In this document: positions 33,884 to 43,411 of the stretch, one piece after another
How the letters are laid out: each line of letters starts with the position of its first letter
How positions within the stretch are numbered: the stretch's first letter is position 1
DNA from: a bacterium
Lineage (GTDB): Bacteria; NPL-UPA2; JAUVJM01
Assembly: GCA_030606215.1 (NCBI GenBank)
Contig: JAUWGW010000013.1
Location: forward strand, 1-44,006
Direction: 5' to 3'
DNA length: 44,006 nt
Made by a program: the position numbers and the translations under genes
The notes under the pieces: generated by a model
The model's input: only the letters and a program-made list of their open reading frames with translations
What the model was told of the DNA's origin: nothing
The model's database searches: none

Positions 33884-34113
33884 TGGCGCGCCTGCCGGCT
33901 ATCTCAGGGAAGGAGGCAGTAAGCACATTTGAGAAAGCAGGGTGGTATATTGAGCGTCGGGCAAGAAGCAGGCATATTGTGATGAAGAAGCAGGGAATGA
34001 GAACTACTTTGTCTATTCCTGAACATAAGGTGCTTGATCGTGGTTTATTGCGGGCATTGATAAGAGATGCTTATATCTCAGTAGATGAGTTTAATAAGCT
34101 ATTGAGGAAGTAA
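33883..34113 (+). CDS. hicA: HicA-family mRNA interferase toxin
   Basis: A 76-aa YcfA/HicA-type toxin with a dsRNA-binding-like fold: ISGKEAVSTFEKAGWYIERR, the catalytic His31 in RSRHIVMKK and SIPEHKVLDRGLLRALIRDA. The protein is complete and in frame, so the pair looks functional. Confidence 0.88.
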   Translation: MARLPAISGKEAVSTFEKAGWYIERRARSRHIVMKKQGMRTTLSIPEHKVLDRGLLRALIRDAYISVDEFNKLLRK

Positions 34114-34145
34114 AAACGGGAGTTTGTGCGAACAAGCCAAGGTCT

Positions 34146-34161
34146 GGAGACCTTTCCCACA
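34146..34161. repeat. Short dispersed repeat, copy 3 (inverted match)
   Basis: GGAGACCTTTCCCACA is the exact reverse complement of 17396-17411, 17 kb away. It lies between hicA and the next small membrane gene. Confidence 0.7.
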
Positions 34162-34238
34162 TTAATAGGAGTTAGAAAGTTAAGGAAGAGTTGCCAGAAG
34201 ATTTTTGACAATACCTCAGGTTGTTAACGGAGATATAT

Positions 34239-34466
34239 ATGATAGCAAGACTCAGGAGATTGTTTCTTTTTCTTTGTTTGATTTTAATTCTTGCTTTTAT
34301 CTTTAGCGACGGTCTGCTTTATTATTGTTCAAGGTGGCATGAAAAGACCGGGGAGGTGAAGAAAGCCGTTAGTGGGTATAGGGAATTGCTCAGAAAGCGT
34401 CCCGGGAGCAGGTGGGCTGAGAGAGCAAAGGAGGCTGTTGACAGATTAAAGGAGAAGAAAGAGTGA
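34239..34466 (+). CDS. Small single-span membrane protein with TPR-like tail
   Basis: A 75-aa protein: basic start MIARLRRLF, one membrane helix (about 7-27), then a soluble tail GEVKKAVSGYRELLRKRPGS with the A-E-R-A-K-E-A pattern that resembles one TPR unit. CGGAGA precedes ATG 34239. The stop overlaps the epimerase start (GTGA), so it is translated together with it. Function unknown; perhaps an accessory of the envelope polysaccharide machinery. Confidence 0.65.
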   Translation: MIARLRRLFLFLCLILILAFIFSDGLLYYCSRWHEKTGEVKKAVSGYRELLRKRPGSRWAERAKEAVDRLKEKKE

Positions 34467-35431
34467 AAGCACTTGTTACAGGGGGAGCAGGTTTCATCGG
34501 GTCACATTTAGCGGAAGCGCTCATCAAGCGGGGAGATGAGGTTGTGGTCATTGATGACCTTTCAACTGGGAATAGACGAAATCTCAGTGAAATTTCCGAA
34601 GATAAAAAGTTCTCATTTGTGGAGGGGACAATTCTAAGTGAGAAGTTGATGGGTGAGTTGATTAAGGGGTGTGAGGTGATTTATCATCTTGCGGCGGCAG
34701 TCGGGGTTAAATTTGTCATTGATAATCCTGTGAGGTCAATTGAAGTAAATGTGAAGGGGACAGAAATTGTGCTTGAATTTGCGAGTAAGTTTAAGAGAAA
34801 AGTGTTCCTGAGTTCCACATCGGAAGTTTACGGTAAGACTGAAGATGGTTTTTTTAAGGAAGATAGTGACAGGGTTGTGGGTGCCACGACTATCGGGCGC
34901 TGGAGTTACTCATGCAGTAAGGCCCTGGATGAGTTCCTGTGTTTAGCGTATTACAGAGAGAAGGAGTTGCCGGTTGTTATCGGGCGGCTTTTCAATACCT
35001 GCGGTCCGAGGCAGACAGGGAAATACGGTATGGTCATTCCAAGATTTGTAAAGCAGGCTCTTTCAAACGAGCCGGTAACTATTTATGGCGATGGGAAACA
35101 GACGAGAAGTTTCTGTTATATTGAGGATACCGTCAGGGCAATCATTAGTCTTGTTGAGGAGCCAAAGGCTATCGGTGAAATCTTCAATATAGGGAGTGAG
35201 ACTGCAACCACGATAGAAGACCTTGCGAGGAAAGTAATTAAGTTGACGGGGAGTAACTCGGATATAATTTATATCCCTTATGAAGAAGCATATGAGAAAG
35301 GATTCGAAGATATGCGTCATCGTGTGCCTGACACAGGCAAGATTCATAGTCTCATCGGTTATAAACCGCACTACAACCTGGATATGATTCTTGAGAAGGT
35401 AATTGAATATTTCAGGAAGACGAGGGCTTAG
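34463..35431 (+). CDS. NAD-dependent sugar-nucleotide epimerase/dehydratase
   Basis: A 322-aa extended SDR enzyme acting on nucleotide sugars. It has the NAD site VTGGAGFIGSHLAEAL (about 5-20), IDDLSTGNRRNL, the catalytic YSCSK and the conserved GRLFNTCGPRQ, VTIYGDGKQTRSF. The pattern is closest to the GalE/UDP-glucuronate decarboxylase group; the exact reaction cannot be fixed. GTG start at 34463 overlaps the small membrane gene. Confidence 0.87.
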   Translation: MKALVTGGAGFIGSHLAEALIKRGDEVVVIDDLSTGNRRNLSEISEDKKFSFVEGTILSEKLMGELIKGCEVIYHLAAAVGVKFVIDNPVRSIEVNVKGTEIVLEFASKFKRKVFLSSTSEVYGKTEDGFFKEDSDRVVGATTIGRWSYSCSKALDEFLCLAYYREKELPVVIGRLFNTCGPRQTGKYGMVIPRFVKQALSNEPVTIYGDGKQTRSFCYIEDTVRAIISLVEEPKAIGEIFNIGSETATTIEDLARKVIKLTGSNSDIIYIPYEEAYEKGFEDMRHRVPDTGKIHSLIGYKPHYNLDMILEKVIEYFRKTRA

Positions 35432-35434
35432 CTC

Positions 35435-36526
35435 ATGTGGAACTGGATTTACCTTTACATATTTCTTTTCTCTCTTTTTTCATCTCTGCTGCTGACGAAA
35501 CTTTTCCGAAAAGTTGCTCTGAGGTTCAGAAAATTTGACCAGCCAGCTGAAAGGAAAATACACCGGATACCAAAACCACTTCTTGGAGGAGTGGCAATTT
35601 GCTTTTCATTTGTCGCGACAGTTCTTGTGAATATGGTTTTTGTGCGTATTCTGGTGAAAAATCCTGTATTTTCCTCTCTTCTGCCCGTTACCGTGATGGG
35701 AGATTTGAGAGGCGCACCGGTTGTCTGTGGAAGATTAGGAATTATTCTCGTCGGGGCAACGTTAATGATGCTCCTCGGGCTCCTGGATGATTTATACAAC
35801 TTCAGATTCAGAATAAAGCTAACAGGGCAAATACTTTTGGCACTCCTTTTAGTATGTTTTGGCATCAGGGCAAGTCTTTTCATTCCCAATATATATTTCA
35901 GCGGCCTCATTACCGTTATCTGGATAGTCGGGATTACAAATGCTTTCAACCTGCTTGATAACATGGACGGACTTTCAGCGGGTGTTGGCGTAATAGCAAC
36001 AATTATTTTCTTCATCACAGCTCTTCAGCAGGGACAACTTTTTGTATCTGCTATTCTTATAGCTTTTGGGGGCACTCTTGTAGGTTTTCTGAGGTACAAT
36101 TTCCATCCAGCAAGTATTTTTATGGGAGATGCTGGCAGTCTCTTTCTTGGTTATACTCTTGCCTCGCTGACAGTGCTCAATACCTACTATTCTGAACAGA
36201 GTACAACATTATTCCCTGTTATTATGCCAATTCTTATTCTTGGAGTTCCAATATTTGATACTTTCTCAGTGATATACCTTCGTCTTAAATCCAGGCAGTC
36301 CATATTTGAGGCTGATAAGAGACATTTCTCACACAGATTGGTCAGTCTCGGTTTAACACAAAGACAGGCCGTGCTTCTTGTATATCTTGTGAGTTTCTGT
36401 GTTGGGATCAATGCAATTCTGCTCAGGAATGTGCAAGCCTGGGGAGCTTTTGTAATCCTGGTGCAGGCTGTTGCTATCTTCGGGATAATTATATCTCTTG
36501 AACTTGCGGTGCGGAAGAACCATTGA
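35435..36526 (+). CDS. Undecaprenyl-phosphate sugar-1-phosphate transferase (WecA/TagO type)
   Basis: Starts glycan synthesis by moving a GlcNAc-1-phosphate-type unit to undecaprenyl phosphate at the inner membrane. The 363-aa polytopic protein has RKIHRIPKPLLGG (about 40-52), GLLDDLYNFRFRIKL, NAFNLLDNMDGLSAG, FMGDAGSLFLG and the WecA-group HFSHRL motif (the MraY group differs here). The absence of mur genes around also argues against MraY. Confidence 0.9.
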   Translation: MWNWIYLYIFLFSLFSSLLLTKLFRKVALRFRKFDQPAERKIHRIPKPLLGGVAICFSFVATVLVNMVFVRILVKNPVFSSLLPVTVMGDLRGAPVVCGRLGIILVGATLMMLLGLLDDLYNFRFRIKLTGQILLALLLVCFGIRASLFIPNIYFSGLITVIWIVGITNAFNLLDNMDGLSAGVGVIATIIFFITALQQGQLFVSAILIAFGGTLVGFLRYNFHPASIFMGDAGSLFLGYTLASLTVLNTYYSEQSTTLFPVIMPILILGVPIFDTFSVIYLRLKSRQSIFEADKRHFSHRLVSLGLTQRQAVLLVYLVSFCVGINAILLRNVQAWGAFVILVQAVAIFGIIISLELAVRKNH

Positions 36527-36530
36527 GTTG

Positions 36531-36601
36531 TCAGTCATCAGCCATCAGCTGTCAGCAAGAGATTTTTTAAGCTGAAAGCTGAGGACTGAAAGCTGAAGGC
36601 T
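36531..36601. repeat. CAGTCATCAGC/AGCTGAAAGCTGA intergenic repeat
   Basis: The left part has TCAGTCATCAGCCATCAGC, the right part iterates GCTGAAAGCTGAGGACTGAA; the two halves are roughly reverse-complementary around a T-run (GATTTTTTAA). This type of low-complexity inverted repeat is common between genes of environmental bacteria. It might also act as a weak terminator. Confidence 0.7.
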
Positions 36602-36605
36602 AATT

Positions 36606-38471
36606 ATGAGGAAAGCGGCGAATTTTTTTGTTGCGGGTTTGTCGATAGTTATCTTCTTTCGTCCGCTTATCTCAGGCTTAACATATCCCTGGTCAAATAC
36701 TTACATTCAGAGTACGATTCTCATTCTGTCTGCTATATGGCTCTTATATATATGCTGGAGAGAGCAGACCTTTTTCAGAACGTATCTTGACATTCCATTA
36801 GTGACTTTTTTTTTGCTCCTCAGTGTGTCATCCCTGAGCTCTGTGAATAGTGCAGTAAGCTTGAATTTTATTTACCGGTTTATGAGTTATGTTCTGCTCT
36901 TTTTCCTGGTTACCAATAATCTCAGAACGCAGGAAGCGAGGCGTGTGGTTATTTTCGCACTCTTCCTGAGCACTTCCCTCGTATGCATCTACGGGATATA
37001 CCAATATTTTCACGGCCTTGAGGAAACCCGTAATATAGTGGCAAAATTCTATTCCAATGAATATCCACCGGAATTCATGATGCGGTTAGGGACTGATAAA
37101 GCTTTCTCAACTTTTGTATTTCCACCAGCGCTTGCCGGATTTCTTCTCCTTGTCATGCCTCTCAGCATTTCAATGAGTTTTGTGACTCGTTCTCTTTTTA
37201 AGAAAATATTCTATGGTTTTGTTTCCCTGCTTATTTTCTTCTGTCTAATCCTGACGTTTTCCAAAGGAGGGTGGCTTTCCGCCCTTCTATCAATGCTGGT
37301 ATTTATTTTTATATGGTTGACTGTAATACGGGGCGCAGGGAAATATAAAGTAATCATCGGGGTGGTTTTATCTATCCTCGTATTTGCGCTTCTTATTGTA
37401 TTTAATTGTTTGCCGCAAGCGAGTTTTTCAGGATTTATTGGTTCTTTTGATGTTCGTCTTGGCTACTGGAAATCAGTTCCATCCATGGTAAAAGACTACT
37501 TTTTACTTGGCTCCGGTCCCGGGACTTTTGGCACTATATATTCTAAGTATAGACTTTTGCTGGGCAGAGAAACACAGATGGCGCATAACAATTATCTGCA
37601 GGTACTTGTAGAAACAGGTGTGGTTGGGTTACTTGCTTTCCTCTGGATATGGATAAGGTTCCTGAAAAGAGGGTACAAACTTATCATCATTGGGGAGGAA
37701 GATAGAATACTTATTCTCGGGTGTTTCGCCGGTGTAATCGGTTTCATGATTCACAGCTTTGTAGATTTTGGGTTCTACGTTCCAGGAATAACGATGATAG
37801 TGCTTGTGTTTCTCGGGCTCATAGAAGTTAGGGAAAACCTACCACCCTTTCGGTTTTCTGTTAGAAAAGGAATGAAGTGGTTCTTGACAATAGTTATTTT
37901 AACCCTAACAGTATGTATGATGTGGGCTGTAAGAAGACCAATGTTAGGGGAGAGATGTTTTGGACACTCCCTTGTTTATGCAAAAAAGGGGGAGATAGAT
38001 AAATCCATATCTCTTTTGAAAAGGGCTGTTGAATATTGTCCGAGGCATGCGAAATATCATTTTCAACTTGGTCTTTTATATGAAGGGAAAAAGGGGCGAA
38101 TCTGGCTGGATAGAGCAATAGAATCCCATGAGATTGCGGTAGAGTATAATCCGTGTATGGCAGCTTATCATAGCAAACTGTCTCTGCTTTACTGGTTTAA
38201 AGGTCGGGGACAGAACAAAAAACTTATGGAGAGGGCAACTCTTGAGATGCAAAATGCAGTATCCTGCTATCCGGTTCTTCCGAAATATCATATGCAATTA
38301 GGCAGATTATATCATCTTGCAGGAATGCATGAGAAAGCGAGGGAAGAATATATACTTACATTTAAGTGTAAAGATGCAATATACCGGGGGAGCGAAAGGG
38401 CTAAATTACAGCAGATGTTGGAGCAGGTGGAAGCATGGCTCGCAGAGTTGAAAAAATCAGAAGAAAAATGA
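36606..38471 (+). CDS. O-antigen ligase/polymerase-like protein with C-terminal TPRs
   Basis: A 621-aa inner-membrane protein with about 12 hydrophobic segments in the first 430 residues, including the Wzy_C-type part with GSGPGTFGTIYSKY and MAHNNYLQVLVETGVVGLLAF (about 300-345). After a final membrane helix (about 425-440) a periplasmic tail contains TPR-like units (IDKSISLLKRAVEYCPRHAK; MHEKAREEYI). Such proteins join or polymerise polysaccharide chains. The 3' end overlaps pepP by 37 bases. Confidence 0.85.
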   Translation: MRKAANFFVAGLSIVIFFRPLISGLTYPWSNTYIQSTILILSAIWLLYICWREQTFFRTYLDIPLVTFFLLLSVSSLSSVNSAVSLNFIYRFMSYVLLFFLVTNNLRTQEARRVVIFALFLSTSLVCIYGIYQYFHGLEETRNIVAKFYSNEYPPEFMMRLGTDKAFSTFVFPPALAGFLLLVMPLSISMSFVTRSLFKKIFYGFVSLLIFFCLILTFSKGGWLSALLSMLVFIFIWLTVIRGAGKYKVIIGVVLSILVFALLIVFNCLPQASFSGFIGSFDVRLGYWKSVPSMVKDYFLLGSGPGTFGTIYSKYRLLLGRETQMAHNNYLQVLVETGVVGLLAFLWIWIRFLKRGYKLIIIGEEDRILILGCFAGVIGFMIHSFVDFGFYVPGITMIVLVFLGLIEVRENLPPFRFSVRKGMKWFLTIVILTLTVCMMWAVRRPMLGERCFGHSLVYAKKGEIDKSISLLKRAVEYCPRHAKYHFQLGLLYEGKKGRIWLDRAIESHEIAVEYNPCMAAYHSKLSLLYWFKGRGQNKKLMERATLEMQNAVSCYPVLPKYHMQLGRLYHLAGMHEKAREEYILTFKCKDAIYRGSERAKLQQMLEQVEAWLAELKKSEEK

Positions 38472-39532
38472 AGAGGGCAAAGATAGATGCTCTGCTCATC
38501 ACGAATAAGACTAACCTGCGCTACTTAACAAATTTTACCGGAAGCGGAGCTGGCATTATCACTCAAGATTCAAAATTCCTTCTAACAGATTTTAGATATT
38601 TTGAGCAGGCAGGTCTCCAGATGGATGACTGGGAAGTGGTTCGTATAGAGAAGTCACTTGTTGAAACAGCTGCAAAACTACTCAAAAGGAAGCAAGTTGG
38701 ATTTGAATCGGATTCCATTTCTTTTTCTAAGTTTCAGGAATTGAAGGATAAGTTGAAATGTAGACTTATTCCTGTAAAGGGGTGGGTGGAGGGGCTGAGA
38801 GCTGTGAAAAGCAGTTCTGAAAAAGAATTGCTTAAGGCAGCGGCAGAAATTACCGATGATGTTTTCTCTTATGCGCTTGGAATACTGAAGCCCGGTAGGA
38901 AAGAGAGGGAAATTGCCATAGAACTGGAGTATTTTATAAAGAAGAGAAAAGGTGCAGATGTCTCCTTTGAAATTATTTTTCTTTCAGGTCCAAGGTCTTC
39001 GCTTCCCCATGGCAGACCATCTTCAAGAACTTTAAAGAAGGGGGATATTGTTCTTCTGGATATGGGTATTCTGTGGAAAGGATACCGTTCCGACTTGACA
39101 AGGACAGTTTGTCTGGGTAGAATGAACCGCGAACAGAGAAGAATTTACAAATTAGTCCTTGAAGCCCAGAAGGAAGCTCTCAGGAATATAAAATCTGGCA
39201 TAAAAGCATCAAAATTGGATTCTATTGCGCGCGGGATGATTGAAGAAGCCCACTTTTCTCTCGGGCATGGGCTCGGGCATGGAGTTGGACTTGAGGTTCA
39301 TGAATATCCCAGGATTGGTTTAGGGAGTAAAGATATAATAAAGGAAGATATGGTTGTTACTATTGAGCCAGGAATATATATAATGGGTGAGTTCGGTATA
39401 AGGATAGAGGATATGGTTCTCGTGAAGAGGAGCGGTGCAGAACTCCTGACCCATTCCCCAAGGGGAATAGTAGAATTACAGGAGAATACTCGGGGAACAT
39501 GGTGTGAATTAAAAAATGGCTACGACAAGTGA
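38435..39532 (+). CDS. pepP: Xaa-Pro aminopeptidase-like M24B peptidase
   Basis: Metallopeptidase that removes N-terminal residues next to proline. The 365-aa product has the creatinase N-domain (LLITNKTNLRYLTNFTGS) and the pita-bread domain with metal ligands in LLDMGILWKGYRSDLTRT, GHGLGHGVGLEVHE, VVTIEPGIY and GIRIEDMV. Length fits the short M24B group. ATG 38435 overlaps the ligase gene; ATG 38468 is an alternative. It overlaps efp by 17 bases, a conserved pairing. Confidence 0.9.
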   Translation: MARRVEKIRRKMKRAKIDALLITNKTNLRYLTNFTGSGAGIITQDSKFLLTDFRYFEQAGLQMDDWEVVRIEKSLVETAAKLLKRKQVGFESDSISFSKFQELKDKLKCRLIPVKGWVEGLRAVKSSSEKELLKAAAEITDDVFSYALGILKPGRKEREIAIELEYFIKKRKGADVSFEIIFLSGPRSSLPHGRPSSRTLKKGDIVLLDMGILWKGYRSDLTRTVCLGRMNREQRRIYKLVLEAQKEALRNIKSGIKASKLDSIARGMIEEAHFSLGHGLGHGVGLEVHEYPRIGLGSKDIIKEDMVVTIEPGIYIMGEFGIRIEDMVLVKRSGAELLTHSPRGIVELQENTRGTWCELKNGYDK

Positions 39533-40073
39533 TTTCAGAGCTGGTCTTGTGATTGAGTTGGATGGGGAGCTTCTCTCCATAGTAGATTACCAGCATATCA
39601 AACCGGGTAAGGGGGGAGCTTTCCTGAAAACAAAGTTGAAGAATCTAAAGACTGGTGCGATTCTTGATAAAAGTTTCCGCGCAGGGGAGAAAATAGATAA
39701 AGCTTATCTTGATAAAAGAGAAATTGAGTATTTATACAGAGCTGATAACCTGTACTATTTTCTCAACCAGACAAATTATGAGGAGTTGATTCTTACAGAT
39801 AGTCAGGTCGGTGATGCGAGAAAGTATCTAAAAGAGAATGATGTTTGTACAGCTCTTGTTTATAAAGGGAATGTTTTCAGTATAGAACTTCCCATCTTTG
39901 TGGAACTTGAGGTTCTGGAAACCGAACCTGGAGTGCGCGGAGATACAGTTTCCGGAGGGACGAAACCCGCCCGCCTTGAAACAGGCACCGGGATCCAGGT
40001 TCCACTCTTCATGAGTAAGGGTGATATTGTGCGGGTTGATACTCGCAGTGGGGAATATGTGGAGAGAGTGTAA
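39516..40073 (+). CDS. efp: Elongation factor P
   Basis: Relieves ribosome stalling at polyproline. The 185-aa product has three OB-like domains; the modified-loop Lys is residue 32 in KPGKGGAF, and the C-terminus shows [16 protein letters not shown] and [17 protein letters not shown]. With Lys at the tip, modification could be by EpmA-type or other enzymes, none in the window. Stop overlaps accB (TAATG). Confidence 0.96.
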   Translation: MATTSDFRAGLVIELDGELLSIVDYQHIKPGKGGAFLKTKLKNLKTGAILDKSFRAGEKIDKAYLDKREIEYLYRADNLYYFLNQTNYEELILTDSQVGDARKYLKENDVCTALVYKGNVFSIELPIFVELEVLETEPGVRGDTVSGGTKPARLETGTGIQVPLFMSKGDIVRVDTRSGEYVERV

Positions 40074-40510
40074 TGAATCTAAAAGAATTAAAAGAAATTA
40101 TTGCTATGTTCGAAGAAACAAATATCAGCGAGCTTGATGTGGAGAGACAGGGTATGAAGATCAGATTGAAGAAAGGGGTTGCAGGAGAAATCAGTCAGCA
40201 ACATGTTGTAGTTCCATCTCAGATTTCTCCCTCCGAAAAAGTAAAGGAAGAAGAAGTTAAGGGGGGAAATCTTATTGAGATTAAATCTCCAATGGTAGGC
40301 ACATTCTATAGAGCTCCTGCCCCTGATGCAGACCCGTTTGTCGAAGAGGGAGATGAAATACAGAAAGAGCAGGTTATCTGTATTATTGAGGCGATGAAGT
40401 TAATGAATGAGATAAAATCTGAAGTTAATGGCCGGATTAAAGAGATACTTGTAGAAAACGGGCAGGCTGTTGAGTTCGACCAACCTATGTTTCTCATAGA
40501 GATTAAGTAG
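40073..40510 (+). CDS. accB: Biotin carboxyl carrier protein of acetyl-CoA carboxylase
   Basis: Carries biotin for malonyl-CoA synthesis. The 145-aa product has an N-terminal helical part, a linker and the biotinyl domain with EAMKLMNE (biotinylated Lys109). It is coupled to efp and precedes accC directly, feeding the fatty-acid genes found at 20-26 kb. Confidence 0.96.
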   Translation: MNLKELKEIIAMFEETNISELDVERQGMKIRLKKGVAGEISQQHVVVPSQISPSEKVKEEEVKGGNLIEIKSPMVGTFYRAPAPDADPFVEEGDEIQKEQVICIIEAMKLMNEIKSEVNGRIKEILVENGQAVEFDQPMFLIEIK

Positions 40511-41866
40511 ATGTTTCGGAAGATTTTGATTGCAAATCGCGGTGAGATAGCTCTCAGAATAATAAGAGCTTGTAAAGAGATGGGGATTGCCACTGTTGCT
40601 GTCTATTCAGAGGCGGATGCAGATTCACTGCATGTAAGATATGCTGATGAGGATATTTGCATTGGACCGCCTTCAAGTAGTAAAAGTTATCTGCACATAC
40701 CGGGCATTATCAGTGCGGCTGAAATTACGGATGTTGAGGCAATACATCCAGGCTATGGTTTCCTCTCGGAAAATCCTCACTTTGCAGAAGTGTGCGAATC
40801 ATGCCAGATAAAGTTTATAGGACCACCACCAGGGATTATGAAGCTGATGGGGGATAAAACGCTTGCTAAAAAGAGAATGAAAGAGGCAGGTATTCCTGTG
40901 ATACCCGGTAGTGATGGGCCTGTGAAGGATAGAGAAACTGCATTGAAAATTGCCAGGGAAATTCAGTATCCAGTCATAGTAAAAGCGGCTGCGGGTGGCG
41001 GCGGGAAGGGAATGAAAGTTGCGCATAATGATATTCGTCTTGCAAATGCGTTTCTGATAGCACAGTCAGAGGCAGAAGCATCGTTCGGAGACTCCCGTGT
41101 TTACATAGAAAAGTATATAGACCAACCGCGCCATATTGAGTTTCAGATTCTGGCTGATGAGCATGGTAAGGTCATCCATTTAGGTGAGAGGGACTGCACA
41201 ATTCAGAGGAGGCATCAGAAATTGATTGAAGAATCTCCTGCGCCGAATATTGATAAGAAGCTGCGTCGGAGAATGGCTGAAGCTGCAATTCGCGGGGCGA
41301 GAGCAATTAATTATGCGGGAGTTGGGACGATTGAATTTCTCGTTGATAAAAATGGAAAATTCTATTTTATTGAGATGAATACGCGCCTTCAGGTCGAACA
41401 TCCGGTAACGGAAATGGTCACATCAATTGACATTGTGAAAGAACAGATTAGAATTGCCACAGGAGAAAAACTCCAGCACAGGCAGGAAGATATATGTATA
41501 CATGGTTCAGCTATTGAGTGTAGGATCAATGCTGAAGATGCAGAGAATGGGTTCACCCCATGTGCCGGTAAGATACGGGCATATAATGTGCCTGGAGGTC
41601 CAGGGATAAGAGTGGATACACATGTCTACTCTGAATATGCAATTCCTCCGTACTATGACTCTCTGATTGCCAAGTTAATAGCCTATGGTGAAAACAGGTT
41701 TGAAACAATCGCACGGATGAGGCGGGCTCTTGAAGAATATGTTATAGAAGGTGTGAAAACTACAATTCCCCTCCATCGTCATATATTTAATAGCCCGCTT
41801 TTTGTAAATGGCAGGTTGCATACAGGTTTCCTTGATGAATTTCTTGGAGAACAGAAAGGAAGATAG
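40511..41866 (+). CDS. accC: Biotin carboxylase of acetyl-CoA carboxylase
   Basis: ATP-dependent carboxylation of biotin on AccB. The 451-aa product begins [20 protein letters not shown], has the ATP-grasp loop [12 protein letters not shown] (about 159-170), [19 protein letters not shown], and [14 protein letters not shown] with catalytic residues. Start is the base after the accB stop. Length is normal. Confidence 0.97.
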   Translation: MFRKILIANRGEIALRIIRACKEMGIATVAVYSEADADSLHVRYADEDICIGPPSSSKSYLHIPGIISAAEITDVEAIHPGYGFLSENPHFAEVCESCQIKFIGPPPGIMKLMGDKTLAKKRMKEAGIPVIPGSDGPVKDRETALKIAREIQYPVIVKAAAGGGGKGMKVAHNDIRLANAFLIAQSEAEASFGDSRVYIEKYIDQPRHIEFQILADEHGKVIHLGERDCTIQRRHQKLIEESPAPNIDKKLRRRMAEAAIRGARAINYAGVGTIEFLVDKNGKFYFIEMNTRLQVEHPVTEMVTSIDIVKEQIRIATGEKLQHRQEDICIHGSAIECRINAEDAENGFTPCAGKIRAYNVPGGPGIRVDTHVYSEYAIPPYYDSLIAKLIAYGENRFETIARMRRALEEYVIEGVKTTIPLHRHIFNSPLFVNGRLHTGFLDEFLGEQKGR

Positions 41867-41875
41867 GGAGGCAAT

Positions 41876-42256
41876 ATGAAAAAGGAAGAGAACGCAATAG
41901 GTGGGATAAAAATTAACAATGAAGTCATTGCTGTAATTGCTGGTCGTGCCGCGACTGAGGTTAAAGGTGTTGCGGGTATGAGCGGAGGTGTTGTTGACGG
42001 ACTTGCAAAGATGCTGGGGAAGAGGAGTCTTGAGAAGGGTGTAAAGGTGGAAGTAGGAGAGGAAGATATCAATATTGCTCTGTCAATAGTAGTTGACTAT
42101 GGTGTGAATATTCCCGATGTTTGTTCAGAGATTCAAATGAGTGTGAAAAGAAAAGTTGAACAGATGGCGGGGAGGAATGTCAGAAGTGTTGATGTCAGTG
42201 TTCAGGGAATTCATTTCCCGACGGATGAGGGAGAAATAAAGGAGGAAGAGAAATGA
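41876..42256 (+). CDS. Asp23/Gls24 family envelope stress response protein
   Basis: A 126-aa protein of the Asp23 (DUF322) family: GGIKINNEVIAVIAGRAATEVKGVAGMSG at the start (positions about 8-37) and VDYGVNIPDVCSEIQMSVK in the middle. These proteins are small and cytoplasmic; in Gram-positives they line the membrane through AmaP. The next gene is an AmaP homologue, coupled by ATGA. The efp-accB-accC-asp23 order is a known Firmicutes-type arrangement. Confidence 0.9.
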   Translation: MKKEENAIGGIKINNEVIAVIAGRAATEVKGVAGMSGGVVDGLAKMLGKRSLEKGVKVEVGEEDINIALSIVVDYGVNIPDVCSEIQMSVKRKVEQMAGRNVRSVDVSVQGIHFPTDEGEIKEEEK

Positions 42257-42804
42257 AAGGTCTTGGTAAACTTTTGAATGTGCTGGCAACTTTGCTTTTG
42301 CTTGTTATTGGCGGGGGACTTCTTGCCGCTAGTTTCGGTCTGCTTGATATATCCGGTTTGCTTTTTGGCAGGGAATTTTTAACAGGTGTAATCGGTGGCG
42401 CAATGCTTTTTCTCGGGTTGGTAGTGATCTTTGTCGCTGTCCAGAATGCGCGTCCTGAGCAGGCGATTTCCATACGGAATCCGGAAGGGGAAGTCAGAAT
42501 AACATTCAGCGCAATTGAGGAACTCCTGCGGAAAGCTTCGCGCCAGATTGACGGAGTAAAGGAACTCAGACCAAAAGTTGCTGTGGGGAAAAGAGGGCTT
42601 GAATTTCTTAACCGCGTCTCTGTAGGAGCAGGTATAAGTATTCCTCAGGTAACAGTGAGAATCCAGGAGATGGTCAAATCACAGGTCAAGGGAGTTCTCG
42701 GAATAGAAGAGGTTGGTGCAATAAGAATTTATGTCAATAGAATTGTTACGGAGGAAGGCGATAAGGAAGAGGGAAGCAAGGGGAAAAATATCCAGTTCTC
42801 CTGA
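42253..42804 (+). CDS. amaP: AmaP-like alkaline shock membrane anchor protein
   Basis: A 183-aa protein with two N-terminal membrane helices (about 8-30 and 43-62), followed by a soluble domain (about 75-170) with FSAIEELLRKASRQIDGVKEL and SVGAGISIPQVTVRIQEMV, related to the Asp23 fold. It probably anchors the Asp23 protein encoded just upstream. Confidence 0.83.
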   Translation: MKGLGKLLNVLATLLLLVIGGGLLAASFGLLDISGLLFGREFLTGVIGGAMLFLGLVVIFVAVQNARPEQAISIRNPEGEVRITFSAIEELLRKASRQIDGVKELRPKVAVGKRGLEFLNRVSVGAGISIPQVTVRIQEMVKSQVKGVLGIEEVGAIRIYVNRIVTEEGDKEEGSKGKNIQFS

Positions 42805-42826
42805 GTAGTGATTAGCGGTGTGAATA

Positions 42827-43411
42827 ATGCGAGATATAGTAGAAAAACACATTAGTAAGAATATTGAATTACTCAATGAGCTGAAAACTCAGATTGACGT
42901 AATTGTAGAGATTGCAGGGAAATTCATAGAGACTCTGCGGAGCGGGAACAAAATCCTGCTTTTTGGAAATGGAGGCAGTGCCGCAGACGCACAGCATCTT
43001 GCCGCGGAATTTGTCGGCAGGTTCCGGCTTGAGAGGAAAGGTTTACCTGCAATAGCCCTCACCACAAATACCTCCTCCCTGACAAGCATCGGCAATGACT
43101 ATGGCTTTCAAGATGTCTTCAAACGTCAGATAGAAGCGTTGGGTAAGCCGGGAGATTTGGCTGTGGGAATCAGCACTTCCGGAAACGCAGCCAATGTGAT
43201 TGAAGGGATAGAGGAAGCCAAGAGAATTGGTATGGTAACAGTTGGCTTTACTGGAAGCCATGGCGGTAGTTTGAAAAAGTTGTTTGATGAAGAAAAGTCG
43301 GTTGATTTAGTGTTTATCGCACCAGGGCAGGAAACCCCTCATATCCAGGAAATGCACATTATGGCGGGACATATCATCTGTGAGCTTGTGGAGAATGAAC
43401 TTTTCAGATAA
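42827..43411 (+). CDS. gmhA: Sedoheptulose-7-phosphate isomerase
   Basis: First step of ADP-heptose synthesis for LPS core. The 194-aa SIS-domain protein has LFGNGGSAADAQHLAAEFVGRF (about 45-66, with the metal-site His/Glu), LTTNTSSLTSIGNDYGF and GISTSGNAANVIEG, and the C-terminal HIQEMHIMAGHIICE. Full length. Suggests a heptose-containing LPS or S-layer glycan, in line with a diderm envelope. Confidence 0.92.
   Translation: MRDIVEKHISKNIELLNELKTQIDVIVEIAGKFIETLRSGNKILLFGNGGSAADAQHLAAEFVGRFRLERKGLPAIALTTNTSSLTSIGNDYGFQDVFKRQIEALGKPGDLAVGISTSGNAANVIEGIEEAKRIGMVTVGFTGSHGGSLKKLFDEEKSVDLVFIAPGQETPHIQEMHIMAGHIICELVENELFR

Noticed and set aside
34205-34240. TTGACA before the 75-aa membrane gene
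   Set aside because: The only TATATA-like -10 is 23 bases away and overlaps the start codon.
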